Source: VMFW01 sp038058095 (GTDB lineage Bacteria > Patescibacteriota > Minisyncoccia > UBA6257 > 2-01-FULL-56-20). From it: a DNA stretch of 11,023 nt. The position numbers were made by a program, and so were the translations under genes. Location: NCBI GenBank assembly GCA_038058095.1, contig JBBUBW010000045.1, positions 1-11,023 on the forward strand, in the 5' to 3' direction. The notes below the pieces were generated by a model. It saw nothing but the letters and a program-made list of their open reading frames with translations, had not been told where the DNA came from and did no database searches. Shown here piece by piece: positions 6,369 through 10,966 of this stretch (position 1 is its first letter; each line of letters begins with the position of its first letter).

Positions 6369-7277
6369 TTAGATTATTTGGATGACACGAAGTTTAGCGG
6401 AACGACTGCGGGGGTTTTTATCGATTTCGTCACCCGAGGCAGTGATGGGTTTTTTGGTTATAATATCTGCCTCCCGGATGTTTTTCATTTTTAAAAAATG
6501 GTTTTTGACTATGGCGTCTTCTAAAGAATGGAAGGTAATAATTGCGACTCGGCCTTCTGGTTTAATAATGACGGATAATTTATTTAGAATATTCTCAAGA
6601 TTTTCAAGTTCTCGATTAGCGTAAATTCTTAGGGCTTGGAAAGTTCTGGTGGCGGGATCGATCCGGCTGGTTCCATCCCTCCTGCTCCCCCGTTCATAAC
6701 TTTTAGGAACGGCATTGCGGACAATTTCAGCTAATTCAAGACTGGAGATAATTCTTTTCTTTTTGCTGACTTCTTTGATTTTCTTTGCGATGACTCTCGA
6801 TAATCGCTCGCCGCCGAACTTAAAGATGACGTCGGCTAATTCTTTCTCAGTTAATTCGCGAATTACTTGGGCAACTGGCTTCTGGTCTCCGGAATAAGTC
6901 ATTATCAAAGGCTCGTCCCGGTCGAAGCTGAATCCCCTCTTTGATTCCTCGATCTGCGCGGATGAGAAACCAAGATCTAGAATTAATCTGTCGGCTTGAG
7001 GTAATTTTCGGCGTTCGAGAATTTCGGGAAGGTCGGCGTAGTTGCCATGGATGAGATTTATCTCGGTTTGATATTTGGCAACCCACGGCTCGCTTTTTAA
7101 TTTTTCAATTAGATTTTCGTCCCAGTCGATACCTAAGAGATGACCGCCTGGGGAAATTTTTTCCGAAATTGCTTTGGCGTGACCGCCTCCGTTTACCGTA
7201 CCGTCAATTACAAAATCTCCGGGACGAGGATTAAGATTATCGACAACTTCTTTTAAAAGAACGGGGATGTGGGACAT
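6369..7277 (-). CDS. rsmH: 16S rRNA (cytosine-1402-N4)-methyltransferase
   Basis: Methylates N4 of C1402 in the ribosomal P site using S-adenosylmethionine. The protein opens with MSHIPVLLKEVVDNL, the family's hallmark, followed by the SAM-binding DGTVNGGGHA at about 25-34, LLGIDWDENL at about 47-56, a LILDLGFSSAQIE block at about 101-113, and the C-terminal TFHSLEDAIVK and RSRSAKLRV blocks. At 302 residues it is full length. The third residue of the usual G-rich loop is Asn rather than Gly, which I regard as a lineage variant. It is the second gene of the dcw operon. The 89-base spacer from mraZ is unusually long and holds an inverted repeat. Confidence 0.96.
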   Translation of the reverse strand: MSHIPVLLKEVVDNLNPRPGDFVIDGTVNGGGHAKAISEKISPGGHLLGIDWDENLIEKLKSEPWVAKYQTEINLIHGNYADLPEILERRKLPQADRLILDLGFSSAQIEESKRGFSFDRDEPLIMTYSGDQKPVAQVIRELTEKELADVIFKFGGERLSRVIAKKIKEVSKKKRIISSLELAEIVRNAVPKSYERGSRRDGTSRIDPATRTFQALRIYANRELENLENILNKLSVIIKPEGRVAIITFHSLEDAIVKNHFLKMKNIREADIITKKPITASGDEIDKNPRSRSAKLRVIQII

Positions 7278-7279
7278 GG

Positions 7280-7367
7280 ACTAATAACTAATTACTAGCA
7301 ACTTATAACTTTCGACAGGCTTCATGAATATTTTTTTGTTATCAGCTATTTGTTCTTAGTTATTAGT
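7280..7367. repeat. 12-base inverted repeat flanking the mraZ-rsmH spacer
   Basis: ACTAATAACTAA (7280-7291) and TTAGTTATTAGT (7356-7367) are perfect reverse complements 64 bases apart, spanning the gap from the end of mraZ to just before the rsmH ATG. Further degenerate TAACTA-like words fill the ends of the spacer. The pairing is entirely A/T-rich and could simply reflect repeated low-complexity words. Confidence 0.55.
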
Positions 7368-7798
7368 TAGATCCCCAGCTCACCCAACTTTTCGGCGATT
7401 TCATCTGAAGAGCTTTCGGTCTTTGCTTTGTATTTTTCCCATCGATCAGCATCCCAAACTTCGATGCGGCTATAGAGGCCGGTTACGACTACTTGTTTTT
7501 TTAAGTCGGCGTATTGCCTCAAGTAATCTGGAACCAAGATGCGCCCTTGCGCGTCCACTTCCACATCCATCGCTCCCGCAAGCATTAAACGCGAGAAGGC
7601 CCGGGAGTTGGCCTGCGCTAAAGGAAGAGCCACTAATTTTTGAGCCAGCACTTCCCATTCTTTGTTGGTAAAAATAAATAAACAATTATCAAGTCCGCGA
7701 GTAATGATGGCGCCGGATTTTAATTCTTCGCGGAACTTCGCCGGAATCGCCATTCGACCTTTTAAATCTAAATTGTGTTTGAATTCGCCGAGTAACAT
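7367..7798 (-). CDS. mraZ: MraZ transcriptional regulator of the dcw cluster
   Basis: A 143-residue protein with two SpoVT/AbrB-type swapped-hairpin domains: the first opens MLLGEFKHNLDLKGRMAIPAKFRE and the second contains EVDAQGRILVPDYLRQYA at about 80-97. MraZ forms a ring-shaped oligomer that binds spaced TGGGN repeats in front of its own gene and represses the division operon. Exactly such repeats are present upstream at 7950-8035. It is the first gene of the operon, as is typical. The ATG at 7798-7796 has no Shine-Dalgarno and lies about 210 bases from the predicted transcription start, leaving a long untranslated leader. Confidence 0.95.
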   Translation of the reverse strand: MLLGEFKHNLDLKGRMAIPAKFREELKSGAIITRGLDNCLFIFTNKEWEVLAQKLVALPLAQANSRAFSRLMLAGAMDVEVDAQGRILVPDYLRQYADLKKQVVVTGLYSRIEVWDADRWEKYKAKTESSSDEIAEKLGELGI

Positions 7799-7949
7799 TT
7801 TGTTTATAAGCCGTTTGTTTTTGGGACTCTTCTTCAGATATTTTGCCCTGCCTCACAACAAGGCCTACTAAAGGAGAGAATACAAGCGAGATTTAGCGCT
7901 CGAGCCAAATTTTCGCCCGTTCCCAAAAACAAATGGCTTAGTGAGTTAT

Positions 7950-8035
7950 CCCCAGAAATGCTAGAAAAGTGCCAGTTATCCCCAATTCCATCCACAATTC
8001 CCCACTTCCATATAAGAATACCCCACCACTCTCCA
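7950..8035 (-). promoter_or_regulatory. MraZ operator: phased TGGNN repeats
   Basis: On the minus strand four pentamers lie exactly 10 bases apart: TGGGG (8004-8000), TGGAT (7994-7990), TGGGG (7984-7980), TGGCA (7974-7970). A fifth, TGGGG at 7954-7950, stays in the same phase. A second pair, TGGAG (8035-8031) and TGGGG (8025-8021), also 10 apart, fills the spacer of the promoter. In E. coli, MraZ binds TGGGN repeats with 5-base gaps, the same geometry. Repression by promoter occlusion is the natural reading. Confidence 0.8.
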
Positions 8036-8044
8036 TAGTGTCAA
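8015..8044 (-). promoter_or_regulatory. dcw operon promoter (mraZ)
   Basis: A perfect -35 box TTGACA (8044-8039) and TATTCT (8020-8015) are 18 bases apart on the minus strand. The -35 begins about ten bases after the T-tract of the upstream terminator. MraZ repeats lie within and just downstream of it. The region 7799-8008, about 210 bases, holds no gene that I can support. Confidence 0.7.
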
Positions 8045-8054
8045 AGTTATTGCC

Positions 8055-8085
8055 TAAAATAAAAAACCCTTGATTTTAAAGGGTT
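8055..8085 (-). terminator. intrinsic terminator upstream of mraZ
   Basis: On the minus strand AACCCTT (8085-8079) pairs with AAGGGTT (8071-8065) around a 7-base loop, followed by TTTTTATTTTA (8064-8054). It separates the small membrane protein unit from the dcw promoter and is the second terminator in this gap. Confidence 0.8.
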
Positions 8086-8126
8086 AATATCGATCGGGGC
8101 GCTGAGATATCCACAATTTAAGCAGT

Positions 8127-8163
8127 AATAAACAAAAGAGGCCGTCTCAATGAGTTCGGCCTC
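8127..8163 (-). terminator. first intrinsic terminator after the small membrane protein
   Basis: On the minus strand GAGGCCG (8163-8157) pairs with CGGCCTC (8144-8138), followed by TTTTGTTTATT. It starts 31 bases after the stop codon. With the hairpin at 8065-8085 it makes a tandem pair. Confidence 0.75.
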
Positions 8164-8194
8164 AATCTTGGTACTCCTCTGTAAGTTGGTTGAT

Positions 8195-8401
8195 TCAGAG
8201 TTTGCGATCGAGACAAACAGCGAAACCCGCGATACAGAAAAGCTCAACTGGGATGAAGTAATAAAGGTGCCAAGCTTGTAACCCAATTTCTGGCCAATGC
8301 ATTAGGATTATCAAGCCGCTGCCTCCGATCGTAGTTGAAGCAAAATAGAGAAACAACGTCGAGTTGAGAAAACCGAGGGAGCACCCGAGCCAGACTTTCA
8401 T
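8195..8401 (-). CDS. hypothetical small membrane protein (68 residues)
   Basis: I do not recognise a family. The product is strongly hydrophobic, with two likely membrane segments at about residues 5-34 (possibly broken by a Gly-Gly-Ser turn) and 46-63, a Trp/His/Tyr-rich link between them, and a charged C-terminal end, DRKL. The reality of the gene is supported by signals rather than homology. It has a perfect Shine-Dalgarno AAGGAGGT (8413-8406) five bases before the ATG, a good promoter just upstream and a terminator just after the stop. It is therefore a single-gene transcription unit between the pterin dehydratase and the dcw operon. Its strong translation signal stands out, since most neighbours have none. 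The function is unknown. Confidence 0.75.
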   Translation of the reverse strand: MKVWLGCSLGFLNSTLFLYFASTTIGGSGLIILMHWPEIGLQAWHLYYFIPVELFCIAGFAVCLDRKL

Positions 8402-8405
8402 CAGA

Positions 8406-8413
8406 ACCTCCTT
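8406..8413 (-). promoter_or_regulatory. perfect Shine-Dalgarno of the small membrane protein
   Basis: AAGGAGGT on the minus strand is fully complementary to the canonical 16S rRNA 3' end and lies four to five bases before the ATG at 8401. It fixes that start. Confidence 0.85.
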
Positions 8414-8426
8414 TTTTACTGAATTA

Positions 8427-8456
8427 ATTATACATCTAATATAGTCCCCCCAGCAA
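8427..8456 (-). promoter_or_regulatory. promoter of the small membrane protein
   Basis: On the minus strand TTGCTG (8456-8451) and a perfect TATAAT (8432-8427) are 18 bases apart. Transcription should start near 8420, about 19 bases before the ATG, just leaving room for the Shine-Dalgarno. Confidence 0.65.
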
Positions 8457-8480
8457 ATTTTTTTATTGTTTTATTTATCT

Positions 8481-8882
8481 TTAAGGAATTTGATTGATTT
8501 TTGAGGCTAAAATGAAGTCGTTAATTGAAAGACCTCCGATTGCGTGCGTCCACAATTCCAATTTAACTTTGGAGTAATTTATATGAATATCGAGGTGGTG
8601 GCCTTCGGATTCAGCGATGTCGGCAACTTTATTTACGAAAGCTATTGCCTCTTTGAAATTTTTAAATTTGAATTCAGCGGAGATTCTTTCCCTCACACCA
8701 GAACGAGGAATTTTTTCATCCACAAAAGACTTCACGTTCCTCGTTTGGTGTGGGGGTGAATTTTCTTCAAGACGCCAACTAGGTGAAACTTGCACAAGAA
8801 GTTTATTCGCCTCTTCTTCGGTAAGTGGCGGCGTTCCCCCTTCGCACGGGACGCATTTTTTGTTTTTTAATTCTTCACTCAT
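8481..8882 (-). CDS. phhB: 4a-hydroxytetrahydrobiopterin dehydratase (pterin carbinolamine dehydratase)
   Basis: Members dehydrate 4a-hydroxytetrahydropterin to recycle the pterin cofactor; distant members have other roles. The hallmark block is ESEGHHLDIHINYSKVKL at about 91-108, followed by WTHAIGGLSINDFILASKI, with His95, His96 and the WTH at 111-113. The N-terminus carries the CVPCEGG extension seen in many bacterial homologues. Family members are about 95-115 residues; this one has 133, because residues about 43-65 (PPHQTRNVKSFVDEKIPRSG and a few more) are inserted between the WRLEE strand and the FKFKNFKEAI helix. That stretch is encoded by an inverted repeat (8690-8756). Its ATG overlaps the stop of the CYTH gene by eight bases, so translation is probably coupled. 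No pterin-dependent hydroxylase is in the window, so the substrate is uncertain. Confidence 0.9.
   Translation of the reverse strand: MSEELKNKKCVPCEGGTPPLTEEEANKLLVQVSPSWRLEENSPPHQTRNVKSFVDEKIPRSGVRERISAEFKFKNFKEAIAFVNKVADIAESEGHHLDIHINYSKVKLELWTHAIGGLSINDFILASKINQIP
8690..8756. repeat. palindromic element inserted in the pterin dehydratase gene
   Basis: The left arm 8690-8710 and right arm 8737-8756 are reverse complements over about 20 bases, with one mismatch and one extra base at 8701. They are joined by a 26-base centre. The core of each arm is CACACCA(g)AACGAGGAA or its complement. The element coincides with the extra 23 residues of the protein. Confidence 0.75.
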
Positions 8883-9462
8883 ATCTAAATCTTAAATCTT
8901 CGATAATTTGATAAACTGGCTTATTGAACTGGTAGAAATATTCCAAACATTTGCCGCGAATTTTCTTTATTTCCAATCTGAGAGACTTAGCGAGCTCAAA
9001 GATTTCCTGAGAGGCCTTTTCGATTTCATCTTCGTTTTCCACCATCTTTTCGATTTCGCAAAGAGTGTAGCCATAGTCGACTTTATCAATATCGATATTG
9101 AACTCTTTAATTTTGAACTTACGCCTTTGCGTGATTAGTTTAAGCAGAACTTTAAAGCCATTAAGTTTGAGATTCTCTTCAAAGTCCTCTGAGAGTTTTT
9201 TAATCTCAAGGCGCTTAAGAATTTCGCTCTGGTCGGTTATTTCTTCGTAGACGTTGATACCTTTAGTTTCGGCTTGAGGAGGAATCTTTACTTCGAAAAC
9301 ACCGTCGCGATTTCTTAGCCATATATCCCTCCTTAATAGTGAATAATCGGAGGTGTCGTAATAGATGTCTGTGTTTTTTACTTCTTTAATAAAATCAGCG
9401 GTTTTTTCTATCCGCTTTATTTGTCCGGTGGTCAATGAAAATTTTTTCTCTACTTCAATCAT
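8875..9462 (-). CDS. CYTH-domain phosphatase, thiamine-triphosphatase-like
   Basis: CYTH proteins form a beta tunnel that binds triphosphates with metal ions; members include thiamine triphosphatase, inorganic triphosphatase and class IV adenylate cyclase. Seen here: the signature IEVEKKF at residues 2-8, YYDTSDYSLLRRDIWLRNR and FEVKIP supplying the Arg/Lys and Glu residues, then RRKFKI, and IDIDKVDYG with CEIEKMV near the C-terminal half. The block YYDT..YSLL...WLR resembles thiamine triphosphatases most, but substrate cannot be set from sequence alone. I start at the ATG at 9462-9460 (195 residues). A GTG three codons upstream would lie inside tRNA-Val. The start is four bases after the tRNA's last base and there is no Shine-Dalgarno. 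It overlaps the pterin dehydratase gene by eight bases. Confidence 0.88.
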   Translation of the reverse strand: MIEVEKKFSLTTGQIKRIEKTADFIKEVKNTDIYYDTSDYSLLRRDIWLRNRDGVFEVKIPPQAETKGINVYEEITDQSEILKRLEIKKLSEDFEENLKLNGFKVLLKLITQRRKFKIKEFNIDIDKVDYGYTLCEIEKMVENEDEIEKASQEIFELAKSLRLEIKKIRGKCLEYFYQFNKPVYQIIEDLRFRYE

Positions 9463-9466
9463 TTTG

Positions 9467-9538
9467 TGCACCCTGTAGGGATCGGACCTACGGCCTTCCC
9501 GATGTGAACGGGATGCTCTACCACTGAGCTAAGGGTGC
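9467..9538 (-). tRNA. tRNA-Val (anticodon CAC)
   Basis: On the minus strand a 72-base cloverleaf: acceptor GCACCCT with AGGGTGC (seven perfect pairs), D stem GCTC/GAGC, anticodon stem TCCCG/CGGGA with loop TTCACAT giving anticodon CAC, and T stem GTAGG/CCTAC. The discriminator is A; CCA is not encoded. The T loop reads TCCGATC, with C at the nearly invariant position 55. All stems are intact, so I take it as functional. It reads GUG only, so another valine tRNA must exist. Confidence 0.93.
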
Positions 9539-9556
9539 CAAATTCCCAATAGGGCT

Positions 9557-9585
9557 AATATAAACAAAAACAGCCCTAGTTTCAA
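9557..9585 (-). promoter_or_regulatory. promoter of tRNA-Val - CYTH - dehydratase unit, embedded in the rplL terminator
   Basis: On the minus strand TTGAAA (9585-9580, five of six) and TATATT (9562-9557, five of six) are exactly 17 bases apart. The predicted start, near 9550, is about 12 bases before the tRNA. The -35 box lies in and beside the loop of the terminator hairpin and the spacer includes its T-tract. Confidence 0.6.
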
Positions 9586-9600
9586 CTGGGGCTGTTTTTG
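9561..9600 (-). terminator. terminator of the rplJ-rplL operon (bidirectional form)
   Basis: CAGCCCTAGT (9571-9580) and ACTGGGGCTG (9585-9594) pair around a TTCA loop, flanked by A-runs on one side and T-runs on the other. On the minus strand the hairpin (one C-A mismatch) is followed by TTTTTGTTTATATT. It begins about 18 bases after the rplL stop. Confidence 0.9.
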
Positions 9601-9612
9601 TTATTCTACTAT

Positions 9613-9978
9613 TTACTGTAGTTCAACGGTTGCTCCTGCTCCTTCTAGCTTTGCCTTGAGTTCTTCGGCGTCGGCTTTCTTGAGGTTTTCTTTAACCATT
9701 TTAGGCGCGGCGTCGGCTACGTCCTTTGCTTCCTTGAGACCTAAACCAGTCGCCTCGCGGATAACTTTGATGACGTTGATTTTTTGATCACCAGTGCCTT
9801 TAAGAAAAACGTTGAAAGTATCTTTGGCTTCTACGGCTGCTCCGGCTCCAGCTCCGCCGGCCGAAGGAGCGGCGGCGGTGATGCCAAACTTTTCCTCTAA
9901 GGCTTTGACAAGTTCAGCTAGTTCTAAAGCGCTAAGCCCTTCGATTTTTGTGATTAAATCCTGTAATTTGTCGGTCAT
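9613..9978 (-). CDS. rplL: large ribosomal subunit protein bL12 (L7/L12)
   Basis: Forms the mobile stalk dimers that recruit translation factors to the ribosome. The 121-residue protein has the N-terminal dimerisation helices at about 1-33, an Ala/Gly-rich hinge at about 34-52 and the compact C-terminal domain with the conserved INVIKVIREATGLGLKEAKD at about 67-86 and the closing GATVEL. Length and architecture are standard. It is second in the operon. No Shine-Dalgarno precedes the ATG. The 167-base spacer from rplJ is long for this pair and holds a second L10-leader-like element plus AGGTT-rich sequence. Translation is thus likely to be set by that RNA rather than by a strong ribosome site. 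Confidence 0.97.
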   Translation of the reverse strand: MTDKLQDLITKIEGLSALELAELVKALEEKFGITAAAPSAGGAGAGAAVEAKDTFNVFLKGTGDQKINVIKVIREATGLGLKEAKDVADAAPKMVKENLKKADAEELKAKLEGAGATVELQ

Positions 9979-10092
9979 ATTTTTTAATTAGGTTATAGTT
10001 TTTAGGTTTTAGGTGTTAGGGAATACATCTCTAATTCTAAATACCTGATACGACTCTTTAATTTTTTATGCTGTAATTTTTTTAGATCGCTA

Positions 10093-10167
10093 CCATCACC
10101 ATGACCTTTGGTGCTGGATTTCGCTTTCTGTAATGAAGAAGGTTTTTAAGTCGCAGAAAGCTCAACC
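10093..10167 (-). promoter_or_regulatory. second L10-leader-like RNA element, between rplJ and rplL
   Basis: It is a diverged copy of the element at 10728-10802. CAGAAAGC (10154-10161) pairs with GCTTTCTG (10123-10130), and CCATCACC (10093-10100) pairs with GGTGCTGG (10110-10117) with one mismatch. In between lies the same unpaired ATTTC/GAAAT segment. Positions 10103-10125 are identical to 10740-10762. The long stem has one compensatory change (T-A here, C-G there). Its 5' half encodes the last residues of L10 (VELSAT) and includes the stop codon. Confidence 0.7.
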
Positions 10168-10664
10168 TGTTTCGACTTTTCTTTCATGATGTAAAGCAGC
10201 GAACTGATAGGAGCTTGGATCATGCCCAGAAGTTGCGAAAGCAGAACTTCTCGGGATGGTAAGTTGCCAATCATTACCACTTTAGTACCTTCGATGAAAC
10301 TCTTATCTTTAAGATTATAGGCGCCTAACACTTTTTCGGCGGCTTTAAAATCTTCGCCAAGCTTGGAAAAGAATTTAACCACCGGAGCGCTAATGTCTTC
10401 GATGCCTTTATTGGAGAAAACGGTACCAACCGAAAACTTGTGAGATTGCGCGTTGAAGTCGATTCCCTTTTCTTTGAGGATTAAACTTAGAAGACGCTTC
10501 TTAATCACCAAGTAATCGGCGCCATGTTCTTTGAGGGCTTTTCGAAGTTGCTTTAAGTCGTTGGTCTTAACTTTGCCGAAATCCGTAAAGATAACAGTTT
10601 GGCTTTTTTGGATAAAGTCAGTCCCCTTCTTTACCTCTTTTTGTTTTTGCAGTTTTGTTTTCAT
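10146..10664 (-). CDS. rplJ: large ribosomal subunit protein uL10
   Basis: Anchors the L7/L12 dimers to 23S rRNA at the stalk base. The 172-residue protein matches the family's length: an N-terminal rRNA-binding domain with KSQTVIFTDFGKVKTNDLKQ, then RKALKEHGADYLVIKKRLL, a middle FSVGTVFSNKG and GAYNLKDKSFIEG region, and the C-terminal helix GMIQAPISSLLYIMKEKSKQ that binds L7/L12. It is first in the rplJ-rplL operon and follows a leader of about 270 bases with a terminator-like hairpin and an L10-binding element, so autoregulation is expected. The ATG at 10664 lacks a clear Shine-Dalgarno (a GAGAA stretch is the best candidate). The codons for its final residues double as part of a second RNA element. 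Confidence 0.97.
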   Translation of the reverse strand: MKTKLQKQKEVKKGTDFIQKSQTVIFTDFGKVKTNDLKQLRKALKEHGADYLVIKKRLLSLILKEKGIDFNAQSHKFSVGTVFSNKGIEDISAPVVKFFSKLGEDFKAAEKVLGAYNLKDKSFIEGTKVVMIGNLPSREVLLSQLLGMIQAPISSLLYIMKEKSKQVELSAT

Positions 10665-10727
10665 GAGATTCTCTACTAATTACGAATGATGTACGAATAT
10701 ACAAATATCCGTTTGCACTATCGACCC

Positions 10728-10802
10728 CCAGCACCATACGACCTTTGGTGCTGGATTTCGCTCTCTGTTTGGAAGAAAGTTCTTTAGTACAGAGAGCTCA
10801 AC
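10728..10802 (-). promoter_or_regulatory. ribosomal protein L10 leader (autoregulatory RNA)
   Basis: On the minus-strand RNA, GCTCTCTG (10797-10790) pairs with CAGAGAGC (10767-10760) around a 22-base loop, then GAAAT, then CCAGCACC (10754-10747) pairs with GGTGCTGG (10735-10728). L10 leaders are known in front of rplJ in many bacteria; the L10-(L12)4 complex binds a kink-turn-containing stem that mimics its 23S rRNA site. The location 60-130 bases before the rplJ ATG fits. The exact family match was not tested. Confidence 0.75.
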
Positions 10803-10807
10803 TTTTT

Positions 10808-10853
10808 GTCTTTTTTATTTTGCAAGAAATAAAAAAGACTCTACCTAAGAGTC
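10808..10853 (-). promoter_or_regulatory. terminator-like hairpin with overlapping alternative stem in the rplJ leader
   Basis: On the minus strand GACTCT (10853-10848) pairs with AGAGTC (10842-10837) and is followed by TTTTTTATTT, an intrinsic terminator form. The same 3' arm and U-tract (10839-10827) are perfectly complementary over 13 bases to 10820-10808, which would make a competing stem. It lies between the promoter and the L10 element. Confidence 0.6.
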
Positions 10854-10862
10854 GTGAGAAAT

Positions 10863-10919
10863 GCCGATATTTTCGGCTTTTTCCTCGATAGGTTTTACGC
10901 TCTTTGGCGAGCTACCTAT
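10863..10919 (-). other. two further hairpins in the rplJ leader
   Basis: GCCGA (10863-10867) pairs with TCGGC (10873-10877). ATAGGT (10888-10893) pairs with ACCTAT (10914-10919), enclosing GCTC (10899-10902) and GAGC (10909-10912). Both are upstream of the terminator-like hairpin in the transcript. Their role is unknown. Confidence 0.5.
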
Positions 10920-10937
10920 TGTCTTAGGATTGAGAGT

Positions 10938-10966
10938 AGTATATACTCCCTACAAAAATAAGTCAA
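10938..10966 (-). promoter_or_regulatory. rplJ-rplL promoter
   Basis: On the minus strand TTGACT (10966-10961) and TATACT (10943-10938) are exactly 17 bases apart, each matching five of six consensus bases. Transcription should start near 10931, giving a leader of about 267 bases before rplJ. The remaining 57 bases to the window end hold no gene that I can support. Confidence 0.8.

Noticed and set aside
6399..6407. GAACGACTG inside rsmH as a third copy of the dispersed hairpin
   Set aside because: Only nine bases match and there is no palindrome; the site encodes the conserved RsmH C-terminus.
7946..7984. Two TTATCCCCA words as DnaA boxes upstream of mraZ
   Set aside because: Each has one mismatch to the strong box and both fall in register with the 10-bp TGGNN array, which explains them better as MraZ sites.
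8047..8286. A 79-codon minus-strand frame overlapping the small membrane protein
   Set aside because: It runs through both terminators, has no ribosome site and overlaps the better-supported frame starting at 8401.
9463..9471. GTG start of the CYTH gene three codons upstream
   Set aside because: It lies in the acceptor stem of tRNA-Val; the family N-terminus MIEVEKKF starts at 9462.
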